A stretch of DNA of 6,619 bases from Eubacteriales bacterium (GTDB lineage: Bacteria; Bacillota; Clostridia; Peptostreptococcales; Anaerovoracaceae): positions 1 through 6,619 of the forward strand of contig JAQXNW010000130.1 in assembly GCA_029098205.1 (NCBI GenBank), written 5' to 3'. The stretch's first letter is position 1, and every line of letters begins with the position of its first letter. Under the pieces are notes generated by a model. The model did no database searches, was not told where the DNA came from, and worked only from the letters and a program-made list of their open reading frames with translations. The translations under genes and the position numbers were made by a program. Shown piece after piece: positions 1-6,349 of this stretch.

Positions 1-1105
1 AGGCCGCGGCCTGCGACGTGCTTCCACTCGCATCATCAGAGGAAAAGGATTCGGTCTTTTTCCCGCTCGGAAGATCCCGGATGAAAGGTGAAATGTTCAC
101 GCTCCGGACCGCGCGGCCGTCCTCCGCCCGGATTTTGACCGCCGTATCGTCCGTTACGACGAACTCCCTGCCATCCCCCGCGATGTGGTCGTACACGCCT
201 CTCTCCAGCGCCTGAAGAAGCGTTGATTTTCCATGGTATCCGCCGCCGATGACAAGCGTAATGCCGCGCCGGATTCCCATTCCCGTAATCTCTCCGACAT
301 GCGGAAGCGTCACGGAAATCCGGTCCTCATCCGGCGATCGGAAAGCCACCGCATTCTTCAGCGGCTTCTGCGACACGCCGCTTTCTCTGGGAAGAACCGA
401 CCCGTCGGCGACAAAGGCAATAAACCCTCTCTCAAGAATGCTTCGCCGAAGCTCCGTCTGATCCTCCGCAAGATCCGCCGTTTTCCGGAGCTCCCCCGGA
501 TTCAGAGAAGAATAAAGAAGCGATTCCGAAACGATCGAAGGAATCTCGGAAAAGAGAATCTTCTCCAGTTCTTTCGCCAGAATGGTACGGCCCGCCGCGG
601 GGAATCCGACCGTAAAACGGAATGTCAGGCTTCCGTCTTCCCCGAACTGGCAGCAGCTTCTCTCCAGAATCTCCTGCCCCGGATTCGAACATCCGATCGC
701 TCCGCTTTTTCCGGATCCATGTGCCTTCCGGTCGTATTTTCTGGACGCCTTATAGAATCTTCTCGTAAGATCATCCTGAAGCGCCCTTCTCGTTTCCGGC
801 GTACTCCGAAGTTTCTCCGGGAATCCTGCCCTGCCGGACGAAATCTCCACTCGGAGGCGGGACGGCGCAGCGAACGGGTCGCCCTGCACATGATCGATAA
901 AAAGCGTATAAAATCCAAACCGGTAGGATCCGGCCAGCGATTTATACGCGGCGTAGCTCCGATGATCCAGCAAAAGGAGCGCGGATCTCAATTCCTCGTC
1001 CGTCCCTTCTTTCATCGGAGAACGGTCAGTTGCTTTCCCTTTCCCCCGTCCGTACACCTTCTTTGTGCGGCCGGAACTTTCATATCGTCTATTTCCGTTG
1101 TACAT
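1..1105 (-). CDS. Predicted ATPase of the ABC class (COG3044 / PF09818), C-terminus cut by window edge
   Basis: Translating the minus strand from 1105 gives 368 uninterrupted residues running off the left edge; family members are roughly 550-600 aa, so the C-terminal third is missing. Recognisable family features are an IDHVQGDPFA block (about 70-79), a glycine-rich Walker A GGGYHGKST (287-295), then ERGVYDHIAGDGRE, VKIRAEDGR and NISPFI blocks, and an ABC-signature-like SGSTSQAA (360-367). The protein should be a soluble ATPase; its bacterial role is unknown. A trypanosome member of this fold, MRB1590, is an RNA-editing factor with an RNA-binding pore. I chose ATG 1105, which follows a stop codon directly and has a weak GAGAG 7 nt upstream. 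It adds 30 residues rich in Arg, Lys and Gly (motif YGRGKGK). ATG 1015 (MKEGTDEELR) is the alternative and matches the usual family start better. The family is nearly certain, the start is not. It is divergent from the MATE gene. Confidence 0.9.
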   Translation of the reverse strand, partial: MYNGNRRYESSGRTKKVYGRGKGKATDRSPMKEGTDEELRSALLLLDHRSYAAYKSLAGSYRFGFYTLFIDHVQGDPFAAPSRLRVEISSGRAGFPEKLRSTPETRRALQDDLTRRFYKASRKYDRKAHGSGKSGAIGCSNPGQEILERSCCQFGEDGSLTFRFTVGFPAAGRTILAKELEKILFSEIPSIVSESLLYSSLNPGELRKTADLAEDQTELRRSILERGFIAFVADGSVLPRESGVSQKPLKNAVAFRSPDEDRISVTLPHVGEITGMGIRRGITLVIGGGYHGKSTLLQALERGVYDHIAGDGREFVVTDDTAVKIRAEDGRAVRSVNISPFIRDLPSGKKTESFSSDDASGSTSQAAA

Positions 1106-1164
1106 TTAGTTTCTCTCTTTCCCTGCTGATTGCTGATTCTGCGCTGAAAACTTTTCTGTTTTCT

Positions 1165-1170
1165 ATTATA
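1165..1170 (-). promoter_or_regulatory. Candidate -10 box for the ABC-class ATPase gene
   Basis: The minus strand reads TATAAT here, a perfect -10 hexamer, about 60 nt upstream of ATG 1105 in an AT-rich stretch. The best -35 with a 17-bp spacer is CGCAAA (1188-1193), which is poor, so the promoter would be weak or activator-dependent. On the plus strand the same bases contribute to a TATACA (1167-1172) with a CTGAAA 17 bp upstream, so the region may fire in both directions. Confidence 0.35.
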
Positions 1171-1202
1171 CACCCCTTTATACAACCTTTGCGGAAGGAA
1201 AC

Positions 1203-1252
1203 ATGCCGCTCCGATGAAAAACACTTCTGTCAGACTTCAATCTGGGATCTGA
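1203..1252 (+). other. Two overlapping mini-ORFs (possible leader peptide) ahead of the MATE gene
   Basis: ATG 1203 opens a 4-codon frame (MPLR, stop 1215-1217). Its stop overlaps ATG 1214 in an ATGA junction, starting a 12-codon frame MKNTSVRLQSGI that stops at 1250-1252. A GGAAGGAA sequence ends at 1200, very close to the first ATG. The second frame runs through the left arm, loop and start of the right arm of the 1224-1258 inverted repeat, as leader peptides do in ribosome-dependent attenuators. Such short frames also arise by chance, and an upstream plus-strand promoter (CTGAAA at 1144-1149, 17 bp, TATACA at 1167-1172) is only a weak match. Confidence 0.25.
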
Positions 1253-1265
1253 CAGAAGCGTTTTT
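1217..1265. terminator. Bidirectional terminator-like hairpin in the ATPase/MATE divergent spacer
   Basis: CTTCTGTCAGA (1224-1234) and TCTGACAGAAG (1248-1258) form an 11-bp perfect stem with a 13-nt loop. After one A/C mismatch the stem can extend through AAAAAC (1217-1222) and GTTTTT (1260-1265). This looks like a rho-independent terminator usable in both directions. The position is odd: both flanking genes point away, so no annotated transcript needs to end here. It could be an attenuator in a MATE leader RNA, a barrier between divergent transcripts, or a protein-binding inverted repeat. Confidence 0.6.
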
Positions 1266-1277
1266 GTATGCTACAAT
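1249..1277 (+). promoter_or_regulatory. Candidate promoter for the MATE gene
   Basis: CTGACA (1249-1254, five of six consensus bases) is followed by a 17-bp spacer and TACAAT (1272-1277) with a TG one base upstream, an extended -10. Its -35 lies inside the right arm of the 1224-1258 inverted repeat. Transcription would start near 1284 and give a leader of about 95 nt before ATG 1378. Confidence 0.5.
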
Positions 1278-1299
1278 TTATATGCTGAAATGCTACAAT
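1268..1299 (+). repeat. Direct repeat ATGCTACAAT x2, 22 bp apart
   Basis: The decamer ATGCTACAAT occurs exactly at 1268-1277 and 1290-1299, a start-to-start distance of 22 bp (about two helical turns). A further ATGCT lies between them at 1282-1286. Each decamer contains an extended -10-like TGCTACAAT, so the pair may be tandem -10 elements or a tandem operator. Only the first has a good -35. Confidence 0.5.
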
Positions 1300-1377
1300 A
1301 AAAAATCAAAGAATAATTACAGACAGAAAGACAGATCTCCGCAGGGAACGCCCGCGTGATAAAACCGAAAGGACTCT

Positions 1378-2793
1378 ATGCGTACCAAAGAAAATTTACC
1401 CGAAGACAGATACCAAAACAACGCCCGTACGGGAAGCGCTTCCTTGGGAAATGCGAACCCGATCACGACCGGAGTCATTTGGAAGCAGATCCTCATTTTT
1501 TTCTTTCCGATCCTTGTAGGCGCTTTCTTTCAGCAGCTATATAACGCGGTAGATGCCGCGGTCGTCGGCCAGTTCGCGGGGGAGATGGCGCTGGCCAGTG
1601 TCGGTGGCTCCTCCGGGCAGATCGTGAATCTGATTTTCTCCTTTTTCATGGGACTTTCCACTGGTGCCACAGTCATCATCGCGCAGTATTTCGGCGCAAA
1701 AGAATATGACAAAGCGAACACAGCGCTTCACACCGCTTATGCCGCCTCTGTCCTCGGCGGCCTTATCCTGGGCGCTGTCGGTGTTCTCATCAGCCGGCCT
1801 TTCCTAAGGCTCCTCAGCACTCCGAAGGAACTGATGCCGGGATCGACTTTATACGTACGGATCCTGATGGCCGGTCTCGTTTTCACGCTTATTTTCAATA
1901 TCGGATCCGGCATACTCCGGGCCATCGGAGATTCCAAGCGCCCGCTGTATATTCTTATGATGTGCTGCGGCCTTAACATCGTGCTGGATCTTTTCTTTGT
2001 CGTCGGACTGAAACTGGGAGTCCTCGGCGCGGCGCTCGCGACCGTTCTCTGTCAGGCGCTTTCCTCCGGCGTCATCACCTATCTTCTTGTAAAAAAGACA
2101 GAATTCCTTACCCTTCGTTTTTCGAATCTCCGGATCGACCCGAAAACGCTCGGCCGAATTCTTCATATCGGACTTCCGACCGCCCTTGCGGGAAGCATGT
2201 TCGGAATTTCCAATATGACCGTACAGACCTCTGTAAACGCGCTGGGCGTAAACACGGTCGCAGCCTGGACCGCATATTCCAAAATCGACGCGCTGTTCTG
2301 GATGGTCAACCAGGCGTTCTCGATGTCTACAACGACCTTCATCGGGCAGAATTACGGCGCGCGTCTTCCGAAACGCATCCGGAAAGCGACGCGGGAAGTT
2401 CTGGCGATGGAGATCGGAACTTCGCTTTGCCTCTCCGCTTTCTTCCTGACATGTGCTCCGATTCTTCTTCGGCTCTTCGCGTCCAATCCGGAGGTCATTC
2501 AGATCGGAATCCGGATTTCAAGGCGCATGGCTCCGTTCTACGCATGCTTCGCGGTGAACGAAATCCTCGGAGCAACCCTCCGGGCGGAGAATTACATTGT
2601 ATTTTCAACGATCACGAATCTCCTCACCATCTGTGTATTCCGCATTTTCTGGGTGAAGTTCCTCTTCCCGGGCGCGTCCATTCTGCGAATTACGGAATGC
2701 TATCCGATCAGCTGGGCTTTGACCTCGATCGTGGTTCTTATTTACTATATGGTGATGCAGCCGCGGATCCTACGAAGACTTCAGGAAGCCTGA
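1378..2793 (+). CDS. MATE-family multidrug/metabolite exporter (DinF/MepA-like), complete
   Basis: The 471-residue protein has the length and 12-helix layout of MATE exporters, inner-membrane antiporters that expel cationic drugs or metabolites using a Na+ or H+ gradient. A hydrophilic N-tail of about 32 residues precedes helix 1, which carries the family motif FFPILVGAFFQQLYNAVDAA (41-60). The two pseudo-symmetric halves are visible: AQYFGAKE (102-109) and GSGILRAIGDSKRP (176-189) in the first, IGLPTALAGSMFG (264-276) and GQNYGARLPK (323-332) in the second. The last helix (about 443-460) is followed by a basic tail. ATG 1378 has AAAGGA (1368-1373) 4 nt upstream. The gene is monocistronic, divergent from the ATPase and convergent with the reductase, and ends before a strong terminator. 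The family is clear; the substrate cannot be read from sequence. Confidence 0.95.
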   Translation: MRTKENLPEDRYQNNARTGSASLGNANPITTGVIWKQILIFFFPILVGAFFQQLYNAVDAAVVGQFAGEMALASVGGSSGQIVNLIFSFFMGLSTGATVIIAQYFGAKEYDKANTALHTAYAASVLGGLILGAVGVLISRPFLRLLSTPKELMPGSTLYVRILMAGLVFTLIFNIGSGILRAIGDSKRPLYILMMCCGLNIVLDLFFVVGLKLGVLGAALATVLCQALSSGVITYLLVKKTEFLTLRFSNLRIDPKTLGRILHIGLPTALAGSMFGISNMTVQTSVNALGVNTVAAWTAYSKIDALFWMVNQAFSMSTTTFIGQNYGARLPKRIRKATREVLAMEIGTSLCLSAFFLTCAPILLRLFASNPEVIQIGIRISRRMAPFYACFAVNEILGATLRAENYIVFSTITNLLTICVFRIFWVKFLFPGASILRITECYPISWALTSIVVLIYYMVMQPRILRRLQEA

Positions 2794-2841
2794 ACTCGGG
2801 GAGCCGCGCGGACAAAGGCATCACGGGCGACAAAGTATGAC

Positions 2842-2908
2842 AAAAACAGCCTATGCTCTTTCCCTTGCGGATTCACTCCGCAGGGAAAAGACATAGGCTT
2901 TCTTTTTT
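2842..2908. terminator. Strong bidirectional terminator between MATE (+) and aldo/keto reductase (-)
   Basis: AGCCTATG (2848-2855) pairs with CATAGGCT (2892-2899). After a small internal loop (CTC/AGA), TTTCCCTTGCGG pairs with CCGCAGGGAAA apart from one bulged base. An A5 run (2842-2846) lies on the left and a T6 run (2903-2908) on the right. This two-tier stem with tracts on both sides fits a shared terminator for two convergent genes. The rest of 2794-2966 holds nothing else I can support. Confidence 0.85.
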
Positions 2909-2966
2909 ATATTTCCTGATACGGCGCCAAAGCCGCCGAGGCATGGCAAAGGTAAGTTTCAGAACT

Positions 2967-4109
2967 TTAGAAGCTGTGCTTCTTCAGCCACCGAACCGCT
3001 TTCTCTACCAGATAGGTGATATCCTCGCCGTCCGCCGTGCGGACCTCCTGCTCCGGAAGATCTCCGAACAGATCCAGATGCGCCTTCTCAGCAAGAACAT
3101 TTTTGAAATAATTGTTGTCATCGGAAAACGCCGGATTCGGCTGAATCTGGCAGATGCTGTACGCCTGAAGGATTCCGGTGACAGGAACATGATTCCACGT
3201 AAGACCCTTGTAGGTGTCGATCTGCGACTGCGGAATCGGCTTGTTTTCGCGGTAAATCTCCATCGCGCGGCGAAGCGCCTTTTTCTCTTCTTCCGTCAGA
3301 GCCTTCGCGTCATCCGATGCATGAATGTTGTCCTGCATCTGCTCTTCATTGCTCATGCCGGAAAGAACCGCGATCACATCCGGAAGTCCCAGCGCGAAGC
3401 GGACCGACCACGAAGCGATAGACCAGTCCGGATGAAGATCTTTCAGAATCTTTTCCGCTTCTGCAGGAAGATACGAGAGACCGCCGCCTTTGACCGTCTC
3501 CATCACGATCACCTTGCGTCCATGCCTACGGATCACATCGTAGCATTTCCCCGCCTGCACGAATTCGCTGCCCCAATCCACCGGATTCAGCGGAATCTGT
3601 ACAAATTCGATCTCCGGATGCTCAGTCAGCACCCGATCCAGAAGATCCGCGGACGAATGGAACGAGATCCCGATATGACGAATCTTTCCCTCCTCTTTCC
3701 ATTTTTTCATATGTTCAAAGAGCCTCGTCTTCTTAATGACGCCACCGTTTCCGTCGATCCCGTCATAAAGCACGGTCTGCACGTTATGCATCAGATAATA
3801 GTCGAAATAATCGACGCCGACCTTCTTAAGCTGGCTTTCAAACAGCCCGTCTGCTTCCTCTTCCGGAACATTGTTAAACGTCGGGAACTTGTCCGCGATC
3901 GTGTACGAATCCCTCGGATGACGTTTTACCAGCGCCTCCCGCACCGCGTCTTCGCTGTGCCCTTCGTGATAGACAAAGCTCGTGTCAAAATACGTATATC
4001 CCGCTTCCAGGAATGTATCGACCATCTTATTCAGCTCTTCATAATCAAAATCCTGCGCGTTTCCGTTCTTCACAGGAAGACGCATCATTCCAAATCCAAG
4101 ATTTTTCAT
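2967..4109 (-). CDS. Aldo/keto reductase (COG1453-like) with a C-terminal extension lacking Fe-S cysteines
   Basis: This 380-residue protein has an AKR TIM barrel, a soluble NAD(P)H-dependent oxidoreductase acting on carbonyls or sugars. The catalytic tetrad is visible: Asp42 and Tyr47 in FDTSFVY, Lys74 in IADKF and His108 in LMHN. GKIRHIGISFHS (141-152), IPLNPVDW and the late barrel motif IAVLSGMSNEEQMQDNI (246-262) also fit. Many relatives of this length end in a ferredoxin-type cluster of four cysteines. Here the last 90 residues hold one cysteine (Cys320, in SICQIQPNPAF) and end in YLVEKAVRWLKKHSF. ATG 4109 was chosen because AGGAG (4119-4123) lies 9 nt upstream; GTG 4115, in the same frame, would leave only 3 nt. 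It is transcribed alone and divergent from azlC. The family is certain; substrate and tail function are unknown. Confidence 0.92.
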   Translation of the reverse strand: MKNLGFGMMRLPVKNGNAQDFDYEELNKMVDTFLEAGYTYFDTSFVYHEGHSEDAVREALVKRHPRDSYTIADKFPTFNNVPEEEADGLFESQLKKVGVDYFDYYLMHNVQTVLYDGIDGNGGVIKKTRLFEHMKKWKEEGKIRHIGISFHSSADLLDRVLTEHPEIEFVQIPLNPVDWGSEFVQAGKCYDVIRRHGRKVIVMETVKGGGLSYLPAEAEKILKDLHPDWSIASWSVRFALGLPDVIAVLSGMSNEEQMQDNIHASDDAKALTEEEKKALRRAMEIYRENKPIPQSQIDTYKGLTWNHVPVTGILQAYSICQIQPNPAFSDDNNYFKNVLAEKAHLDLFGDLPEQEVRTADGEDITYLVEKAVRWLKKHSF

Positions 4110-4138
4110 TTTCACAGTCTCCTAACTTACAATATAAT

Positions 4139-4167
4139 AATATATATAATTCTCATAGGTTTATCGA
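4139..4167 (-). promoter_or_regulatory. Candidate promoter for the aldo/keto reductase
   Basis: On the minus strand TCGATA (4162-4167, four of six consensus bases) is followed by 17 bp and TATATT (4139-4144, five of six). The start site would fall near 4132, about 23 nt before ATG 4109, just enough for the AGGAG ribosome site. The stretch is very AT-rich, so neighbouring hexamers could also serve as -10. Confidence 0.45.
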
Positions 4168-4172
4168 CTTAT

Positions 4173-4188
4173 GGGCCGAATTCTGCCC
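4173..4188. repeat. Interrupted palindrome between the back-to-back AKR and azlC promoters
   Basis: GGGC-C-GAATTC-T-GCCC pairs at seven of eight positions around a GAATTC core. It fills most of the 21-bp gap between the -35 boxes of the two divergent promoters (4162-4167 and 4189-4194). That is a natural place for a regulator controlling both genes. No known factor is recognised. Confidence 0.35.
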
Positions 4189-4217
4189 TTTACGTTCTCA
4201 TTATAACGCGATATAAT
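4189..4217 (+). promoter_or_regulatory. Candidate promoter of the azlC-azlD operon
   Basis: TTTACG (4189-4194, four of six consensus bases), a 17-bp spacer, then a perfect TATAAT (4212-4217). Transcription would start near 4224, leaving a leader of about 70 nt before the azlC ATG at 4295. Confidence 0.6.
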
Positions 4218-4221
4218 CGCG
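4207..4221. repeat. Perfect palindrome over the azlC -10 box (possible operator)
   Basis: CGCGAT-ATA-ATCGCG has perfect 6-bp arms around a 3-bp centre and contains the whole TATAAT. A dimeric repressor bound here would block RNA polymerase. It is followed by GTTAACCGTTAA (4224-4235), a GTTAA direct repeat. There is no T tract, so a terminator is unlikely. Confidence 0.45.
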
Positions 4222-4294
4222 CTGTTAACCGTTAAAATATGCCCGCTTACAACGAAAATACAGCGAAAATATAAATCAGGAAAGCAGAGAAATC

Positions 4295-5059
4295 ATGCCG
4301 AATCACGAACTCCCGGGGAAAAGCCAGCCCCTTCCCGAACAAACGCCGAAAAAACAATCCGTCCGACTCCGCGCTCTGAAAGCCGCGTTCCCATACACGA
4401 TCCCGATTTTCGCGGGATTCTGGTTTCTCGGCCTCGCCTATGGAATCCTGATGAATAAATCCGGATTTTCCTTTTTATATCCGCTCGCGATGAGCAGTCT
4501 GATTTTCGGGGGATCGCTGGAATTCGTCGCGATCTCCATGCTTCTTGCGCCCTTTGCCCCTCTTCAGACATTTTTAATGGCTTTCATGGTGCAGGCACGC
4601 CATCTGTTCTACGGCATCACCATGCTGGACAAATATAAAGGAACCGGATGGAAGAAATTCTTTCTGATCTACATGATGTGCGATGAAACCTTCTCTATCA
4701 ACTGCTCCGCCGTAATCCCGGAGGACGTCGACCGCGGATGGTTCTATCTCTGGACGTCCGTTCTGGATTACACGTACTGGGTATCCGGAGCCGTGATCGG
4801 CGGACTGGCCGGATCGCTTCTTGCCTTTAACACGCACGGCCTCAATTTTGTCATGACCGCGATGTTCACCGTGATTTTTCTGGATCAATGGATGAAGGAG
4901 AAGCACCATTATTCCGCTTACATCGGACTTGGTTCCGCAATTCTGGCGCGGCTTCTTTTTACGTCTTCCACGTTTATGATTCCGACGATGGTACTGATTC
5001 TGATTCTGCTGACCATCTTCCGGGGACCCATCGAGAAAAAAGGAGGCTTCGCAAAATGA
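4295..5059 (+). CDS. azlC: Branched-chain amino acid exporter large subunit, AzlC/YgaZ family
   Basis: The 254-residue membrane protein matches AzlC/YgaZ/BrnF, the large subunit of two-component exporters. In Bacillus subtilis AzlCD gives resistance to 4-azaleucine, and in Corynebacterium BrnFE exports isoleucine, leucine, valine and methionine. A basic hydrophilic N-tail (1-30) leads into helix 1 (about 32-53). Family motifs are FGGSLEF (71-77), VQARHLFYG (99-107), CDETF (129-133) and FLDQW (195-199), and the last helix (about 226-243) ends in a basic tail. ATG 4295 has AGGAAAG (4278-4284) about 10 nt upstream, a little far. The TGA overlaps the azlD start by 4 nt, so the two are co-transcribed and probably translationally coupled. 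The family is certain; the exact amino acids exported are inferred from relatives. Confidence 0.93.
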   Translation: MPNHELPGKSQPLPEQTPKKQSVRLRALKAAFPYTIPIFAGFWFLGLAYGILMNKSGFSFLYPLAMSSLIFGGSLEFVAISMLLAPFAPLQTFLMAFMVQARHLFYGITMLDKYKGTGWKKFFLIYMMCDETFSINCSAVIPEDVDRGWFYLWTSVLDYTYWVSGAVIGGLAGSLLAFNTHGLNFVMTAMFTVIFLDQWMKEKHHYSAYIGLGSAILARLLFTSSTFMIPTMVLILILLTIFRGPIEKKGGFAK

Positions 5060-5385
5060 CCATTCCGCAGCAAATCATTACCATCGCGCTCTGCGTCGTA
5101 GCCACGATGCTGACCCGGTTTCTTCCGTTTCTCATTCTATCTTCAAACAAGCCAACACCGGAGTACATCGAATATCTGGGAAAAGCGCTTCCTGCCGCGA
5201 TCTTCGGGATGCTCGTCATCTACTGTCTGAAGGACGTGAACTTCACAGGAGGATCTTACGGCCTTCCGGAGCTTCTCGCGATCTGCGCAACCAGCGTCCT
5301 TCATATCTGGAAAAAACAGATGCTTCTTTCGATCGCCGGCGGCACAATCATATACATGCTTCTCCTTCAGTTCGTATTCGCCTGA
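5056..5385 (+). CDS. azlD: Branched-chain amino acid exporter small subunit, AzlD family
   Basis: The 109-residue hydrophobic protein has the usual AzlD size and pattern: helix 1 (about 6-28) containing TRFLPFLIL, then EYLGKALPAAIFGMLVIYCL (39-58), a PELLA segment (71-75), and a final helix (about 88-108) after LHIWKKQ. It is the small partner of AzlC in an amino acid export complex in the cytoplasmic membrane. The start overlaps the azlC stop (ATGA at 5056-5059), and an excellent AGGAGG (5041-5046) lies 9 nt upstream inside azlC, so it can also be initiated independently. It is the last gene of the operon and converges on the LysR gene 49 bp away. Confidence 0.93.
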   Translation: MTIPQQIITIALCVVATMLTRFLPFLILSSNKPTPEYIEYLGKALPAAIFGMLVIYCLKDVNFTGGSYGLPELLAICATSVLHIWKKQMLLSIAGGTIIYMLLLQFVFA

Positions 5386-5387
5386 AA

Positions 5388-5436
5388 GCCGCCCCGGCGG
5401 CCAATCCCTGGCAGGTTCTTTAGCTCAGCGGAACCT
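5388..5436. repeat. Two inverted repeats in the azlD/LysR convergent gap (possible weak terminators)
   Basis: GCCGCC-CC-GGCGGC (5388-5401) can form a GC-rich hairpin of at least five pairs, and AGGTTC (5413-5418) pairs with GAACCT (5431-5436) across a 12-nt loop, overlapping the LysR stop codon. Neither has a proper T tract on either strand; the first is followed only by TTT on the minus strand. They may slow convergent transcription, but a canonical terminator is absent. Confidence 0.3.
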
Positions 5437-6349
5437 ACGCATCCCTCCCTTTCGATTCCTCCGCTTCTTCCAGAATCATCCGCTTCATCTCCCGTGCCGC
5501 GATGCTGAGCGGTTTTCTGGTATCCGTCACCAAGGTAATCCAGCGGGTCGGCACCGGATCCTGGAACGGAATCCGGAATACCTCTCCCCGCTCTTCCGCC
5601 TCCTTCACAAGTACGTCGGGAAGAAACCCCATCCCAAGCCCGCACCGGATCAAAGACGGCATCTGGTCCGCCGTATCCGCCTCCGCGGAAGGATGCATCT
5701 CCAGCCCATGCTCCAGAAACAGCCGGCTGTAAAACGTGTGCGTCATCGTATCCTGCCCAAGGCACACGAACGGAAGCTCCGATAGCCGTCGGAAATTCAG
5801 TCCCTTCTCTGCGTATTTCCGAAACTCCGCGCCGCCGCAAAGCACTTCCTGAAACGGCTTCAGCTTTGTCTCCCGAAGAGGCTTCTGGATATTCGACGGC
5901 GTCGTCGCAATTACGAAATCCACCTCTCCCCGCTCAAGCGCGGAAACCGCCTGCATCGTAAGATGATTCGCGAGACGGATCTGAATATTCGGATACGTTC
6001 TGTGAAATTTTTTCAGAAAATCCGGAAGGAACAGCCGGAGCGCCGTTTCGCTGGCTCCGATCGCGATGCTTCCGCGGGACAAAGACGTAAATTCTGACAG
6101 ATTCTTCTCCGCCTCCTGCAGCTGCTCCACCGCGATCCTCACATGAGAATACAGGGTCTCTCCCTCCGGCGTCAGAGTAACGCCCCGGTTGCTCCGGTGA
6201 AAAAGCTTGCATCCAAGCTGCGACTCCAGCTGGTTCATCGTCCTCGTCACATTTGGCTGCCGCGTAAGAAGAATATTCGCGGCATTTGAGAAGCTGTGGT
6301 ATTTCGCCGCATAATAGAAAACACGGTAATATTCGTAATTAATATTCAT
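5435..6349 (-). CDS. LysR-type transcriptional regulator
   Basis: The 304-residue protein has the standard LysR layout. An N-terminal winged helix-turn-helix (about 1-60) contains NYEYYRVFYYAAKYHSFSNA, then QPNVTRTMNQLESQLGCKLF and HRSNRGVTLTPEGE. A linker helix (about 63-90) and a periplasmic-binding-like effector domain (about 91-295, starting GSIAIGAS, with RCGLGMGFLPDVLV late) follow. Such proteins are usually tetramers that respond to a small metabolite and often act on a neighbouring or divergent gene. The frame is open back to TTG 6400, but ATG 6349 (MNINYEYYR) matches the family start. Its nearest ribosome site, AGGAA (6362-6366), is 12 nt away, and a better GAAAGGAG (6371-6378) is 21 nt away. 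The gene converges on azlD and is divergent from the aminotransferase; either could be a target. The effector is unknown. Confidence 0.93.
   Translation of the reverse strand: MNINYEYYRVFYYAAKYHSFSNAANILLTRQPNVTRTMNQLESQLGCKLFHRSNRGVTLTPEGETLYSHVRIAVEQLQEAEKNLSEFTSLSRGSIAIGASETALRLFLPDFLKKFHRTYPNIQIRLANHLTMQAVSALERGEVDFVIATTPSNIQKPLRETKLKPFQEVLCGGAEFRKYAEKGLNFRRLSELPFVCLGQDTMTHTFYSRLFLEHGLEMHPSAEADTADQMPSLIRCGLGMGFLPDVLVKEAEERGEVFRIPFQDPVPTRWITLVTDTRKPLSIAAREMKRMILEEAEESKGRDA

Noticed and set aside
233..1129. Long plus-strand open frame (298 codons) rich in Arg, Ser and Pro
   Set aside because: It is antisense to the ABC-class ATPase, whose minus-strand translation carries clear family motifs, and its own translation has no domain-like pattern.
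2427..2840. Plus-strand open frame of 137 codons overlapping the end of the MATE gene
   Set aside because: It is out of frame inside a well-supported MATE reading frame, with low-complexity translation and no domain.
4109..4115. GTG 4115 as start of the aldo/keto reductase
   Set aside because: It would leave only 3 nt after AGGAG, while ATG 4109 in the same frame has a 9-nt spacing.
2853..4235. Plus-strand open frame of 460 codons
   Set aside because: It is the antisense shadow of the aldo/keto reductase and begins inside the convergent terminator.
4888..5055. Possible 56-codon N-terminal extension of azlD
   Set aside because: It lies within azlC in another frame; AGGAGG at 5041-5046 and the ATGA overlap place the azlD start at 5056, matching the family length.
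5419..5458. tRNA-like words TAGCTCAGCGG and TTCGATTCC
   Set aside because: They resemble D-arm and T-arm sequences, but no acceptor stem, anticodon arm or cloverleaf can be formed, and the second word is the coding end of the LysR gene.
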